A stretch of 64,000 bases of DNA from Streptomyces sp. SLBN-31. GTDB taxonomy: Bacteria; Actinomycetota; Actinomycetes; Streptomycetales; Streptomycetaceae. Made by a program: the position numbers and the translations under genes. The stretch is from NCBI RefSeq assembly GCF_006715395.1, contig NZ_VFNC01000002.1, forward strand, positions 2,294,001 to 2,358,000. The letters run 5' to 3'. Shown piece after piece: positions 1 through 9,374 of this stretch; position 1 is the stretch's first letter; each line of letters opens with the position of its first letter. The notes beneath the pieces were generated by a model. That model was not told where the DNA came from. It saw only the letters and a program-made list of their open reading frames with translations, and did not search any database.

Positions 1-399
1 CTGGGCGAGCACAGCCCGCTGGCCAGGCTGGAGGAGATGGGCGCCCGGGTGCTGCTCCTGGGCGCCGGCTACGGGTCGTGCACCAGCTTCCACCTGGCCG
101 AGTACCGCATCCCCTCCCCGCTGGTCGGCGTGGGCCGTCCCGTGCCGGGCGGCGGCTGGGAGACGGTGATCGAGGTGTCGATCACCTCGGCCCGCTTCGA
201 CGAGCTGGGCCACGACTTCGAGCGGGACCGTCCCGTCGTACGGGGAAAGGCGGGCGCGGCCGACGTGCGGCTGTTCCCCGTGGCGGACGCGGTGGCCTAC
301 GCCGAGCGGTGGCTGCCGCTGCACCGCTCACGCGAGGAGGAGATGGCAACGGGTGCGGATCCGGCACCCGCCCGTCGGAGCCGGGCGCCGCGTACCTAG
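1..399 (+). CDS. AAC(3)-family aminoglycoside N-acetyltransferase, 3' part only
   Basis: The reading frame is open from the first base of the window to TAG at 397-399, so the N-terminal part lies outside. The visible 132 residues include the segment around GAGYGSCTSFHLAE and EYRIPSP, which resembles the C-terminal half of antibiotic (aminoglycoside 3-N-) acetyltransferases that move an acetyl group from acetyl-CoA to an amino group. Chromosomal members are common in Streptomyces and many have no proven role in resistance. The last 25 residues (after about residue 105) are Arg/Ala/Pro-rich and look like a variable tail. The family call rests on a partial sequence, and the substrate cannot be inferred. 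Confidence 0.7.
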   Translation: MGEHSPLARLEEMGARVLLLGAGYGSCTSFHLAEYRIPSPLVGVGRPVPGGGWETVIEVSITSARFDELGHDFERDRPVVRGKAGAADVRLFPVADAVAYAERWLPLHRSREEEMATGADPAPARRSRAPRT

Positions 400-409
400 A
401 CTCGGGCCC

Positions 410-1333
410 ATGCGAAGTGAGCCCGTGGTCCAGGTTCAGGCCCTGGTGAAGCGGTACGGCACGAAAACCGCCGTGGACGGCCTCGACCTGGTGGCCGAGG
501 CGGGCGTGACCGCCGTACTCGGTCCGAACGGCGCGGGCAAGACGACGACCGTCGAGACCTGCGAGGGGTACCGCAGACCGGACTCTGGCGCGGTGCGCGT
601 CCTCGGCCTCGACCCGGTGCGCCAGGCCCGTGACCTGCACCCCCGCATCGGCGTGATGCTCCAGTCCGGAGGCGTGTACTCCGGCGCGCGGGCCGACGAG
701 ATGCTCCGGCACGTGGCGAAGCTGCACGCGAACCCGCTGGACGTGGACGCCCTCATCGAGCGCCTCGGCCTCGGCTCCTGCGGCCGTACGACGTACCGCC
801 GCCTCTCCGGCGGCCAGCAGCAGCGTCTGGCGCTGGCCATGGCCGTGGTCGGCCGCCCCGAGCTGGTCTTCCTGGACGAGCCGACCGCCGGCCTCGACCC
901 GCAGGCCCGCCACGCCACCTGGGACCTGGTCCGTGACCTGCGCGCGGACGGCGTCTCGGTGATCCTCACCACGCACTACATGGAGGAGGCCGAGCAGCTC
1001 GCCGACGACGTCGCGATCATCGACGCGGGCCGGGTCATCGCACACGGCTCCCCGGAGGAGCTGTGCCGGGGCGGGGCCGAGAACACCCTGCGCTTCGTCG
1101 GCCGCCCCGGCCTGGACGTGGGGTCGCTGCTCAAGGCGCTCCCGGCCGACTGCTCGGCCGCCGAGCTGACGCCGGGCTCGTACCGGGTCGTCGGCAAGGT
1201 CGACCCGCAGCTGCTGGCGACGGTGGCGTCCTGGTGCGCGCAGCACGGCGTGATGCCGGACAGGATCTCGGTGGAACGGCACACCCTCGAAGACGTTTTT
1301 CTGGAGCTGACGGGCAAGGAGCTGCGCTCGTGA
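410..1333 (+). CDS. ABC-2 type transporter, ATP-binding subunit
   Basis: ATPase of an exporter, 307 residues. Walker A GPNGAGKT is at residues 38-45, the signature is LSGGQQQRLALA and Walker B is VFLDEPTAGLD, followed by the switch-histidine segment LTTHYMEEAE. The C-terminal third is the accessory domain typical of drug/antibiotic ABC-2 exporters (DrrA-like), ending in DVFLELTGKELRS. ATG at 410 is preferred: a TAGACT -10-like hexamer ends 7 nt before it, a leaderless arrangement, and an in-frame ATG at 353 would overlap the upstream gene. The TGA overlaps the GTG of the permease gene, so the two are translationally coupled. The substrate is unknown. Confidence 0.93.
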   Translation: MRSEPVVQVQALVKRYGTKTAVDGLDLVAEAGVTAVLGPNGAGKTTTVETCEGYRRPDSGAVRVLGLDPVRQARDLHPRIGVMLQSGGVYSGARADEMLRHVAKLHANPLDVDALIERLGLGSCGRTTYRRLSGGQQQRLALAMAVVGRPELVFLDEPTAGLDPQARHATWDLVRDLRADGVSVILTTHYMEEAEQLADDVAIIDAGRVIAHGSPEELCRGGAENTLRFVGRPGLDVGSLLKALPADCSAAELTPGSYRVVGKVDPQLLATVASWCAQHGVMPDRISVERHTLEDVFLELTGKELRS

Positions 1334-2103
1334 CGACGGTCACCGGTACCTACGCGCCGAAGCCGGGCGCGGCCCCTCTGCCCCGCATGATCGCGGCCCA
1401 GACGGCGCTGGAGACGAAGATGCTGCTGCGCAACGGCGAGCAGCTGCTCCTGACGGTCGTGATCCCGACCCTGCTGCTGGTCCTGTTCAGCTCGGTGGAC
1501 ATCGTGGACACCGGCAAGGGCGATGCGGTGGACTTCCTCGCCCCCGGCATCCTCGCGCTCGCGGTCATGTCCACGGCCTTCACCGGCCAGGCCATCGCCA
1601 CGGGCTTCGAACGCCGCTACGGCGTCCTCAAGCGCCTCGCCTCCTCCCCGCTGCCCCGCTGGGGCCTGATGACGGCGAAGACGGCGTCCGTGCTGGTCAC
1701 GGAGGTCCTACAGGTGATCCTGCTGACGGTGATCGCCTTTGCCCTGGGCTGGTCCCCGCAGGGGAACCCGCTCGCCGCCGTCCTCCTGATCGTCCTTGGC
1801 ACGGCGGCCTTCTCGGGCCTGGGCCTGCTCATGGCGGGCACCCTGAAGGCCGAGGCGACCCTGGCCGCCGCCAACCTGGTCTTCCTGCTGCTGCTCGTGG
1901 GCGGCGGGGTGATCGTGCCGCTCGACAAGTTCCCGCAGGCAGCGCAGGACGTCCTGGGCCTGTTGCCGATCTCGGCCCTGTCGGACGGCCTGCGGGACGT
2001 GCTGCAGCACGGCGCCGGCATGCCGTGGGGCGACCTGGGGATCCTGGCCGCGTGGGCGGTCGTGGGGCTGGCCGCGGCGGGGAAGTTCTTCCGCTGGGAG
2101 TAG
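1330..2103 (+). CDS. ABC-2 type transporter, permease subunit
   Basis: Membrane partner of the preceding ATPase, 257 residues. It starts at GTG 1330, overlapping the ATPase stop by 4 bp. About six hydrophobic segments are visible, beginning near residue 40 (QLLLTVVIPTLLLVLF), with the loop FERRYGVLKRLASSPLPRWGL characteristic of ABC-2 permeases (DrrB-like) after the second segment. It ends two dozen bases before ctaA on the same strand. This is an exporter half; the cargo (drug, lipid or other) cannot be read from the sequence. Confidence 0.92.
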   Translation: MTTVTGTYAPKPGAAPLPRMIAAQTALETKMLLRNGEQLLLTVVIPTLLLVLFSSVDIVDTGKGDAVDFLAPGILALAVMSTAFTGQAIATGFERRYGVLKRLASSPLPRWGLMTAKTASVLVTEVLQVILLTVIAFALGWSPQGNPLAAVLLIVLGTAAFSGLGLLMAGTLKAEATLAAANLVFLLLLVGGGVIVPLDKFPQAAQDVLGLLPISALSDGLRDVLQHGAGMPWGDLGILAAWAVVGLAAAGKFFRWE

Positions 2104-2120
2104 CAGGGAAGTGAGCGGTC

Positions 2121-3170
2121 ATGGACCCTCGTGAAAGCGTGCACAAGCGGCGGCCTACGATGGTGCCCGTGCCATACGTGACCCGCGCCGACGCCCTCGC
2201 GGCCGTGCGCAACCCGCTCGCCCTCATCGCCGCACGCTGGACCCCGACACCCCGGACGGTTCGGCGGGCGGCCCTTTCCGCGCTCGTGATGTCGGTGGTC
2301 ATCGTGGTCACCGGCGGCGCGGTACGCCTCACCGGTTCCGGGCTCGGCTGCCCGACCTGGCCGAAGTGCACCGCCGACTCGCTCACCACGACCAGTGCGA
2401 TGGGCTTCCACGGCGTGATCGAGTTCGGCAACCGCATGCTGACCTACGTGCTCTGCGCGGCCGTCGGCTGGGCGATCGTCGCCGCGCGCTCGGAGAAGCC
2501 GTACCGGCGCAGTCTGACCCGGCTGGGCTGGGCGCAGTTCTGGATCGTGATGGGCAACGCGATCCTGGGCGGCATCGTGGTGCTGGTCGGCCTCAACCCG
2601 TACACGGTCGCGGCGCACTTCCTGCTCTCGTCCGCGCTGATCGCCGTGGCCACCGTCATGTGGCAGCGCACCCGCGAGGGTGACGGGGCGCCCCGGCCGC
2701 TGGTCGGCAGGCCCGTGCAGCAGATGGTGTGGTTCCTGGTGCTGGCCGCCACGCTGCTCATCGCGGTCGGCACGGTGGTCACCGGCGCGGGCCCGCACGC
2801 CGGTGACTCCCGCGAGGTCGAGCGGATGCCGCTGGACTGGGAGACGGTCAGCAAGCTGCACGCCGTACTGGCCTGGATCGTGGTCACGCTGACGTTCGCC
2901 CTGTGGTTCGTCCTCAAGGCGGTCGACGCTCCCCCGGCCCCCCTCGCCCGCACCCGCGAGCTCTTCGTGATCCTGCTCGCCCAGGGCGTCATCGGTTACG
3001 TCCAGTACTTCACCAAGCTCCCCGAGGCCCTGGTGGGCCTGCACATGCTCGGCTCGTGCCTGGTGTGGATCGGTGTCCTGCGGGTGCTGCTGGCGCTGCG
3101 CGAACGGCCGGAGGTGGTGGCCGACCTGCCGGGGCCGTCGGCCGAGATGACGATCGGCACGCGCGCGTAG
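2121..3170 (+). CDS. ctaA: Haem A synthase (COX15/CtaA family)
   Basis: Converts haem O to haem A for aa3-type cytochrome oxidase; integral membrane protein of 349 residues with about eight helices. Family motifs are seen: TGGAVRLTGSGLGCPTWPKC after the first helix (with the Cys pair of Gram-positive CtaA), GFHGVIEFGNRML with a haem-ligand His, and the second-half equivalents GAGPHAGD and KLHAVLAW plus GLHMLGS. ATG 2121 has a GGGAAG ribosome site 9 nt upstream. ATG 2160 or GTG 2169 are also possible: a TACGAT hexamer 7 nt before 2169 would give a leaderless start. ctaB, the previous pathway step, lies 1.7 kb away on the other strand. Confidence 0.93.
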   Translation: MDPRESVHKRRPTMVPVPYVTRADALAAVRNPLALIAARWTPTPRTVRRAALSALVMSVVIVVTGGAVRLTGSGLGCPTWPKCTADSLTTTSAMGFHGVIEFGNRMLTYVLCAAVGWAIVAARSEKPYRRSLTRLGWAQFWIVMGNAILGGIVVLVGLNPYTVAAHFLLSSALIAVATVMWQRTREGDGAPRPLVGRPVQQMVWFLVLAATLLIAVGTVVTGAGPHAGDSREVERMPLDWETVSKLHAVLAWIVVTLTFALWFVLKAVDAPPAPLARTRELFVILLAQGVIGYVQYFTKLPEALVGLHMLGSCLVWIGVLRVLLALRERPEVVADLPGPSAEMTIGTRA

Positions 3171-3180
3171 GCCGTACGGC

Positions 3181-4287
3181 TCACTCCAGCCCGTACACCC
3201 GCCGGGCGTTGCCCGCCGCCACCAGCCCCGCCACCCGCTGGGCGTCCGCCGGCGACCACGCCCCCTCGGCCACCCAGCGGCCCAGCACCCGTCCGAGCGC
3301 CTCCCGGAAGAGGCGGGCGCCCACCACGTGGAGCTCGGGCAGCCCGTGCGCCCCGCTGGAGAAGAGGATCTTGCCGAAGGGGGCCAGTTCCAGGATCTCG
3401 GCGAGCACGGTCGCGGCACGGGCGCCGGTACGCACCAGGGCGGCACCCGAGTCGGCGTAGACGTGCGGGAAGGCGCCTGCGAGGTGGGCGGCGTGCCGGT
3501 GGTACGGGTAGCCGTGCAGCAGGACCAGGTCCGTGCCGAGACCGGCCGTGGCGCGGACGAAGTCGGTGAGCAGCACGGGGTCGGTGCGGTCGATGCGCTG
3601 ACCCGGTTCGCCGAGCCCCGCGTGCAGCTGGAGCGGCAGGCCGGAGCCGACCGCGACCCACAGCAGGTGCCGCAGCAGGACGGGGTCGGTCAGCCGGCCC
3701 CCGACCCGCCGGCCGGACAGCCAGCGGCCCGCCGCGCCCCGCACCTCCCCGGGCCCCGGCGGCTCGGGCGCCAGGGCAAGGCCGTGGCGGGTGCCGGCGA
3801 CCGAGGTGAAGGCGACGGCGCCAGCGGCGGCGCCGTGCACCGACTCGGCGAGGTTGGCGAGGAAGGACTCGACGGTGCCGGAGGTGTCGGCGACCTGCTC
3901 GGCCAGTAATTCCAGGCGGACGATCTCACGGGCCTCGGCCGCGCTCGCGGAGGCCAGTTCGTCCGGCCCGGTCAGATCGCCGGGCAAACCCGTGTCGACG
4001 AGGTACGTCGTGATCCCGCTCCCGCGCAGCAGTCTGCGGCCCGCCTCCAGGACGCCGAGTTCACGACGGCGGGCGAGGTAACGGGCGGGATGACAGTGCG
4101 GTTCCATGCCCAGCAGGGGCGGGCACCAGCGCCGTACGGCGAAACCCGTCTGGGTGTCGAAGAGCGTGGTGCCCGGGGCGGGCGGACCCTCGGTGCGGGC
4201 CAGCTGGGCCTCGAAGGTGCCGAGGCCCAGCTCGGTTCTCAGTACGCCGTGGCAGTACTGGTCCACGAGGGACGGCGTTTCGATCAT
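3181..4287 (-). CDS. Amidohydrolase-family metal-dependent hydrolase
   Basis: 368 residues of a TIM-barrel amidohydrolase (Amidohydro_2 type, similar in outline to the hydrolase half of FluG-like proteins). Likely metal or active-site segments are DQYCHGVL at the N-terminus, LQLHAGLGEPG and LLHGYPYHRHAAHLA in the middle, and YADSGAA and ILFSSGAHGLPE near the C-terminus. ATG 4287 has a GGAGAG ribosome site 6 nt upstream. It is convergent with ctaA with only 10 bp between stops. The substrate is not recognisable, and nothing ties it to haem synthesis. Confidence 0.8.
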   Translation of the reverse strand: MIETPSLVDQYCHGVLRTELGLGTFEAQLARTEGPPAPGTTLFDTQTGFAVRRWCPPLLGMEPHCHPARYLARRRELGVLEAGRRLLRGSGITTYLVDTGLPGDLTGPDELASASAAEAREIVRLELLAEQVADTSGTVESFLANLAESVHGAAAGAVAFTSVAGTRHGLALAPEPPGPGEVRGAAGRWLSGRRVGGRLTDPVLLRHLLWVAVGSGLPLQLHAGLGEPGQRIDRTDPVLLTDFVRATAGLGTDLVLLHGYPYHRHAAHLAGAFPHVYADSGAALVRTGARAATVLAEILELAPFGKILFSSGAHGLPELHVVGARLFREALGRVLGRWVAEGAWSPADAQRVAGLVAAGNARRVYGLE

Positions 4288-4395
4288 CCGGGCTCTCCGT
4301 CTATTACTGGACCGTTGCTCCTTAACAGGTCCTAACGGGTGAACCGGTCATGAGGTGTTGGTGTGACACACCCCGTGCGAAATCGCCGGAAGCGG

Positions 4396-4728
4396 TCAGC
4401 TGTTCGCCGGACCGCCGAGCTGGATGCCCGCCATCCGCGACCACTCGTACCGCCCGGTGCGCACCTTCGCCGCGAATTCGCCGTCGAAGTCCTCGTGGAC
4501 CGTGATCCCGGCCTTCTGGACGGCCTTCTCGGCGAGTTCGTACGAGGGCGCCACGAGGTCGCCCCAGCCGCCGTCCTCGCCGACGAGGACGATGCGCGCG
4601 CCGCGCTCGCCGATGTGGGCCACCTGCCCCTCGGCTCCGCCGTGCGCCTTGGAGAAGGCGCTGATCCGCTTGGCGAGCCTCGCCACCTTGCGCTCGGCCT
4701 TCGCGTCAACCTGCTGCGTGTCTGCCAT
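4396..4728 (-). CDS. Small conserved actinobacterial protein of unknown function
   Basis: 110 residues, soluble and charged. The N-terminal 30 residues form a Lys/Arg/Ala-rich helix (AKAERKVARLAKRIS), followed by IVLVGEDGGWGDLVAPSYE and a C-terminal segment with EWSRMAGIQLGG. No catalytic motif or known domain was recognised. ATG 4728 is the most natural start although the ribosome site before it is weak. It lies between the amidohydrolase and ctaB on the same strand, separated from ctaB by a strong terminator hairpin, so it probably has its own promoter. Confidence 0.7.
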   Translation of the reverse strand: MADTQQVDAKAERKVARLAKRISAFSKAHGGAEGQVAHIGERGARIVLVGEDGGWGDLVAPSYELAEKAVQKAGITVHEDFDGEFAAKVRTGRYEWSRMAGIQLGGPANS

Positions 4729-4764
4729 GGCCAGGATGCTACCGACGGGTAGATCAAACGGCGA

Positions 4765-4802
4765 CGGGCGGGGTGCGTGGCTTTGACCACGCACCCCGCC
4801 CG
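4765..4802 (-). terminator. Terminator hairpin downstream of ctaB
   Basis: Perfect 16-bp inverted repeat (4765-4780 with 4787-4802) around a 6-nt loop, starting 18 nt after the ctaB stop. There is no U-tract, as is usual in Streptomyces. Confidence 0.85.
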
Positions 4803-4820
4803 TCGGGCGGTACCGGGGTG

Positions 4821-5774
4821 TCAGCGCAGGAAGGGGTCCACCGCGATCGCCACGAACAGCAGCGACACATAGGTGATGGACCAGTGGAACAGGCGCATCT
4901 CCTTCAGCTTCGCGCCGGTCGTCTCCGCCTTCGCGCGGGTCTGCAGCGCGTGCGCCTCCCACAGCCACCAGCCGCCCGCCGCCAGGGCGACCAGGGTGTA
5001 GAACCAGCCCGTGTAACCGAGGGGGGTGAGCAGCAGGGAGACGGCCACCATCACCCAGCTGTAGATCACGATCTGCCGGGCGACGACCTTGTTGGAGGCG
5101 ATGACCGGCAGCATCGGCACGCCCACGCGCGCGTAGTCGTCCTTCACCTTCATCGACAGCGGCCAGTAGTGCGGCGGCGTCCAGAAGAAGATCACCAGGA
5201 ACAGGATGACCGGGGCCCAGGAGAGGGAGTCGGTGACGGCCGACCAGCCGATCAGCACGGGCATGCAGCCCGCGATGCCGCCCCACACGATGTTCTGCGA
5301 GGTACGGCGCTTGAGGATCATCGTGTAGACGACGACGTAGAAGAGGAGCGCGCCGAGGGAGAGCCAGGCCGACAGCCAGTTGACTGTGAGGCCGAACAGG
5401 AGCGTGGAGACCACCGCCAGGGTGACACCGAAGGCCAGGCACTCGCGCGGGCTCACCATGCCGGTGACCAGCGGTCGCTGCGAGGTGCGGTCCATCAGCG
5501 CGTCGATGTCGCGGTCGATGTACATGTTCAGCGCGTTGGCGCCGCCCGCCGACAGGTAGCCGCCCACGCAGGTGAGCAGCACCAGCGTCAGGTCCGGTAC
5601 ACCCCGCTGGGCGAGGAACATCACCGGAACGGTGGTGATGAGCAGGAGCTCGATGATCCGCGGCTTGGTCAGCGCCACGAACGCCTTGACACGGGCCCCG
5701 AACGGCCGGTGACGCGGGCTCTCGCTCGCACCGATTACCCCCGCTGGACGGGATTCGACGGCCGTCACGCACAC
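4821..5774 (-). CDS. ctaB: Protohaem IX farnesyltransferase (haem O synthase)
   Basis: UbiA-family prenyltransferase that adds farnesyl to haem B, making haem O for CtaA. About 317 residues with multiple membrane helices. The first Asp-rich motif is [15 protein letters not shown] and the second region includes [20 protein letters not shown] before the first helix is typical of CtaB. GTG 5774 is the longest start; GTG 5768, two codons in, has the better-spaced AGGGG ribosome site and may be the true one. The gene is divergent from tkt across a 356-bp intergenic region. Confidence 0.95.
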   Translation of the reverse strand: MCVTAVESRPAGVIGASESPRHRPFGARVKAFVALTKPRIIELLLITTVPVMFLAQRGVPDLTLVLLTCVGGYLSAGGANALNMYIDRDIDALMDRTSQRPLVTGMVSPRECLAFGVTLAVVSTLLFGLTVNWLSAWLSLGALLFYVVVYTMILKRRTSQNIVWGGIAGCMPVLIGWSAVTDSLSWAPVILFLVIFFWTPPHYWPLSMKVKDDYARVGVPMLPVIASNKVVARQIVIYSWVMVAVSLLLTPLGYTGWFYTLVALAAGGWWLWEAHALQTRAKAETTGAKLKEMRLFHWSITYVSLLFVAIAVDPFLR

Positions 5775-6130
5775 CCCTACAGAGACATCCCAGCGAGCCT
5801 CGCCCGTGTGAAGTACGGGTAAAGGCTCGCGCGTACCACGCCACTGTAGACGTTGCCCATACCCCGGCCTTCGCGGGGGTGGGGTCGTGTTGGCGAGGGC
5901 CCACAGAAGGTCGTACGCAAGCTCGATTGAGCAGTCGGATGAGCGGCTGCGTATTCAGTTGCCGAATGGGCTCCAGCCCAGTCGGGAGGCGGAGGCCGCG
6001 CAGTCCCGGCAGTCTGGAATGACTCGAAAAAATGCACGTTCTTACAGGGGTAGGCTCGACAACGGCCGGTGGGCGTCCAGTGCGCCGGCATTCGACATGC
6101 GTGACATGTGGAGAGGAGCCCTGACTCAGG
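5775..6130. other. Divergent intergenic region ctaB / tkt
   Basis: 356 bp without a credible gene. It should carry the promoters of ctaB (leftward) and of the pentose phosphate operon (rightward). A TAGGCT hexamer at 6051-6056 could be a rightward -10, but no convincing -35 is at the right distance. A short GCTC/GAGC inverted repeat lies at 5921-5932. A purine-rich GGAGAGGAGC ends about 10 nt before the tkt GTG and is the probable ribosome site. Confidence 0.5.
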
Positions 6131-8218
6131 GTGAGCACCAAGCCGACCACCACAGACCTCGAGTGGACCGAGTTGGACCAGCGGGCCGTGGACACCGCCC
6201 GCGTCCTGGCCGCCGACGCCGTACAGAAGGTCGGCAACGGCCATCCGGGTACGGCCATGAGCCTGGCGCCCGCCGCCTACACCCTCTTCCAGAAGGTGAT
6301 GCGGCATGACCCGGCCGACCCGGACTGGGTTGCCCGCGACCGCTTCGTGCTGTCCGCCGGCCATTCGTCCCTGACCCTCTACACGCAGCTCTACCTGGCC
6401 GGCTTCGGCCTGGAGCTGGACGACCTGAAGGCCTTCCGTACCTGGGGCTCGAAGACCCCCGGCCACCCGGAGTACGGCCACACCAAGGGCGTCGAGACGA
6501 CGACCGGCCCGCTCGGCCAGGGTGTCGCCAACGCCGTGGGCATGGCGATGGCCGCGCGCTACGAGCGCGGTCTGTTCGACCCGGAGGCCCCGCAGGGCGA
6601 GTCCCCGTTCGACCACTTCGTCTACTGCATCGCCGGTGACGGCTGCCTTCAGGAGGGCATCTCCGCCGAGGCGTCCTCGATGGCCGGCCACCAGAGGCTC
6701 GGCAACCTGATCCTGCTGTGGGACGACAACCACATCTCGATCGAGGGCGACACCGAGACGGCCGTCTCCGAGGACACCGTCAAGCGCTACGAGGCGTACG
6801 GCTGGCACGTGCAGCGGATCGCCCCGAAGCCGGACGGCGACCTGGACCCGCACGCCATCTACAACGCGATCGAGGCCGCCAAGCAGGTGACGGACCGGCC
6901 GTCCTTCATCGCGATGCGCTCGATCATCGCCTGGCCCGCCCCGAACGCCCAGAACACCGAGGCCGCCCACGGCTCCGCGCTCGGCGACGACGAGGTGGCC
7001 GCCACCAAGCGCGTGCTGGGCTTCGACCCGGAGAAGACCTTCGAGGTCTCCGACGACGTCATCAAGCACACCCGGCAGGCGCTGGAGCGGGGCCGCGAGG
7101 CGAAGGCCGAGTGGGAGAAGTCGTTCCAGCTGTGGCGCGAGAACAACGCCGAGCGGGCCGCCGACTTCGACCGCGTCAGCAAGGGCGAGCTGCCGGCCGG
7201 CTGGGAGGACAAGGTCCCGGTCTTCGAGCCCGGCAAGGGCGTCGCCACGCGCGCCGCGTCCGGCAAGGTGCTGCAGGCGCTCGGCGCGGTGATCCCGGAG
7301 CTGTGGGGCGGCTCGGCCGACCTGGCCGGCTCCAACAACACGACCATCGACAAGACGTCGTCGTTCCTGCCGGCGGACAACCCGCTGCCGGAGGCCAGCC
7401 CCTACGGCCGCACCCTGCACTTCGGCATCCGCGAGCACTCCATGGCCGCGGAGATGAACGGCATCACCCTGCACGGCAACACCCGTGTCTACGGCGGCAC
7501 CTTCCTGGTGTTCTCCGACTACATGCGCAACGCCGTACGCCTGTCCGCGCTGATGCACCTGCCGGTGACGTACGTGTGGACGCACGACTCCATCGGCCTC
7601 GGCGAGGACGGCCCGACCCACCAGCCGGTCGAGCACCTCGCGTCGCTGCGCGCCATCCCCGGCCTCAACGTCGTGCGTCCGGCCGACGCCAACGAGACCG
7701 CGATCGCCTGGCGCGAGATCCTCAAGCGCTGGACCAAGGAGTACGGCAAGGGCGCCCCGCACGGGCTGGCTCTCACGCGTCAGGGCGTGCCGACGTACGA
7801 GCCCAACGACGACGCCGCCAAGGGCGGTTACGTCCTGTTCGAGGCGGAGGGCGGCGAGGCCCAGGTCGTTCTGATCGCCACCGGCTCCGAGGTGCACGTC
7901 GCCGTCGAGGCGCGCGAGGCGCTCCAGGCCGACGGGGTGCCGACGCGGGTCGTGTCCATGCCGTCCGTGGAGTGGTTCGAGGAGCAGGACCAGGGGTACC
8001 GGGACAGCGTTCTGCCGCCGCACGTGAAGGCGCGGGTCGCGGTCGAGGCCGGTATCGGTCTGACCTGGCACAAGTACGTGGGGGACGCCGGCCGCATCGT
8101 TTCCCTGGAGCACTTCGGTGCCTCCGCCGACGGCAAGGTGCTCTTCCAGGAGTACGGCTTCACCGCCGAGAACGTGGCCGCCCAGGCCCGGGAATCCCTC
8201 GCCGCCGCCCAGCGCTGA
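6131..8218 (+). CDS. tkt: Transketolase
   Basis: Thiamine-diphosphate enzyme of the non-oxidative pentose phosphate pathway, 695 residues, full length. Seen: GNGHPGTAMSLAP near the N-terminus, the ThDP motif from GDGCLQEG to WDDNHISI, the transketolase signature GLGEDGPTHQPVEHL in the pyrimidine domain, and a complete C-terminal domain. It starts at GTG 6131. First gene of a rightward cluster tkt-tal-zwf-opcA-pgl, 33 bp before tal, so the pathway's carbon-shuffling and oxidative steps are probably co-transcribed. Confidence 0.98.
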   Translation: MSTKPTTTDLEWTELDQRAVDTARVLAADAVQKVGNGHPGTAMSLAPAAYTLFQKVMRHDPADPDWVARDRFVLSAGHSSLTLYTQLYLAGFGLELDDLKAFRTWGSKTPGHPEYGHTKGVETTTGPLGQGVANAVGMAMAARYERGLFDPEAPQGESPFDHFVYCIAGDGCLQEGISAEASSMAGHQRLGNLILLWDDNHISIEGDTETAVSEDTVKRYEAYGWHVQRIAPKPDGDLDPHAIYNAIEAAKQVTDRPSFIAMRSIIAWPAPNAQNTEAAHGSALGDDEVAATKRVLGFDPEKTFEVSDDVIKHTRQALERGREAKAEWEKSFQLWRENNAERAADFDRVSKGELPAGWEDKVPVFEPGKGVATRAASGKVLQALGAVIPELWGGSADLAGSNNTTIDKTSSFLPADNPLPEASPYGRTLHFGIREHSMAAEMNGITLHGNTRVYGGTFLVFSDYMRNAVRLSALMHLPVTYVWTHDSIGLGEDGPTHQPVEHLASLRAIPGLNVVRPADANETAIAWREILKRWTKEYGKGAPHGLALTRQGVPTYEPNDDAAKGGYVLFEAEGGEAQVVLIATGSEVHVAVEAREALQADGVPTRVVSMPSVEWFEEQDQGYRDSVLPPHVKARVAVEAGIGLTWHKYVGDAGRIVSLEHFGASADGKVLFQEYGFTAENVAAQARESLAAAQR

Positions 8219-8251
8219 CGCCCGTATACGACACGTAGGAGATGTAATTCC

Positions 8252-9370
8252 ATGACAGACGCACTCAAGCGCCTCTCCGAAGAAGGCGTCGCGATCTGGC
8301 TGGACGACCTGTCGCGCAAGCGGATCACGTCCGGCAACCTCGCCGAACTGATCGACCAGCAGCACGTCGTGGGCGTCACCACCAACCCGACGATCTTCCA
8401 GAAGGCGATCTCCGAGGGCGACGGCTACGACCAGCAGCTGTCCGACCTCGCCGCCCGCAAGGTCACCGTCGAAGAGGCCATCCGCATGATCACGACGGCG
8501 GACGTCCGCGACGCCGCCGACATCCTGCGCCCGGTCTTCGACGCCACCGACGGCCAGGACGGCCGCGTGTCGATCGAGGTCGACCCGCGTCTCGCCCACA
8601 ACACCAAGGCGACCGTGGCCGAGGCCAAGCAGCTTGCCTGGCTGGTGGACCGGCCGAACACGCTCATCAAGATCCCGGCCACCGAGGCGGGCCTCCCGGC
8701 GATCACCGAGACCATCGGCCTCGGCATCAGTGTCAACGTCACGCTGATCTTCTCCCTGGAGCGCTACCGCAAGGTCATGGACGCCTACCTCTCCGGCCTG
8801 GAGAAGGCCAAGGAGCGCGGCCTGGACCTGTCGAAGATCCACTCCGTGGCGTCCTTCTTCGTCTCCCGCGTGGACACCGAGATCGACAAGCGGCTCGACG
8901 AGCTGGGCACCGACGAGGCCAAGGCGGTACGCGGCAAGGCCGCCGTCGCCAACGCGCGGCTGGCGTACCAGGCCTATGAGGAGGTCTTCTCCTCCGACCG
9001 CTGGCAGGCGCTGGAGAGGGCGGGCGCCCGCAAGCAGCGCCCGCTGTGGGCCTCCACCGGCGTGAAGGACAAGGCCTACAAGCCGACCCTGTACGTCGAC
9101 GACCTGGTGGCGCCGAACACGGTGAACACCATGCCGGAGGCCACCCTGCACGCCACCGAGGAGAGCGGCTCCATCACCGGCAACACGGTCGCCGGGACGT
9201 ACGAGCAGGCCCGCGCCGACATCGACGCCGTCGAGAAGCTCGGGATCTCCTACGACGAGGTCGTGCAGGTGCTGGAGGACGAGGGCGTCGAGAAGTTCGA
9301 GGCGTCCTGGAACGACCTGCTGAAGTCGACCGAGGCGGAGCTGGAGCGCCTCGCCCCCGCGGAGGGCTGA
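8252..9370 (+). CDS. tal: Transaldolase
   Basis: 372 residues, the long actinobacterial/cyanobacterial transaldolase type. [13 protein letters not shown] marks the substrate-binding loop. The Schiff-base lysine lies in [11 protein letters not shown], and [18 protein letters not shown] and [12 protein letters not shown] are the conserved late motifs. ATG 8252 is preceded by TAGGAGAT. It links the pentose phosphate pathway to glycolysis with tkt and is followed after 4 bp by zwf. Confidence 0.98.
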   Translation: MTDALKRLSEEGVAIWLDDLSRKRITSGNLAELIDQQHVVGVTTNPTIFQKAISEGDGYDQQLSDLAARKVTVEEAIRMITTADVRDAADILRPVFDATDGQDGRVSIEVDPRLAHNTKATVAEAKQLAWLVDRPNTLIKIPATEAGLPAITETIGLGISVNVTLIFSLERYRKVMDAYLSGLEKAKERGLDLSKIHSVASFFVSRVDTEIDKRLDELGTDEAKAVRGKAAVANARLAYQAYEEVFSSDRWQALERAGARKQRPLWASTGVKDKAYKPTLYVDDLVAPNTVNTMPEATLHATEESGSITGNTVAGTYEQARADIDAVEKLGISYDEVVQVLEDEGVEKFEASWNDLLKSTEAELERLAPAEG

Positions 9371-9374
9371 GACC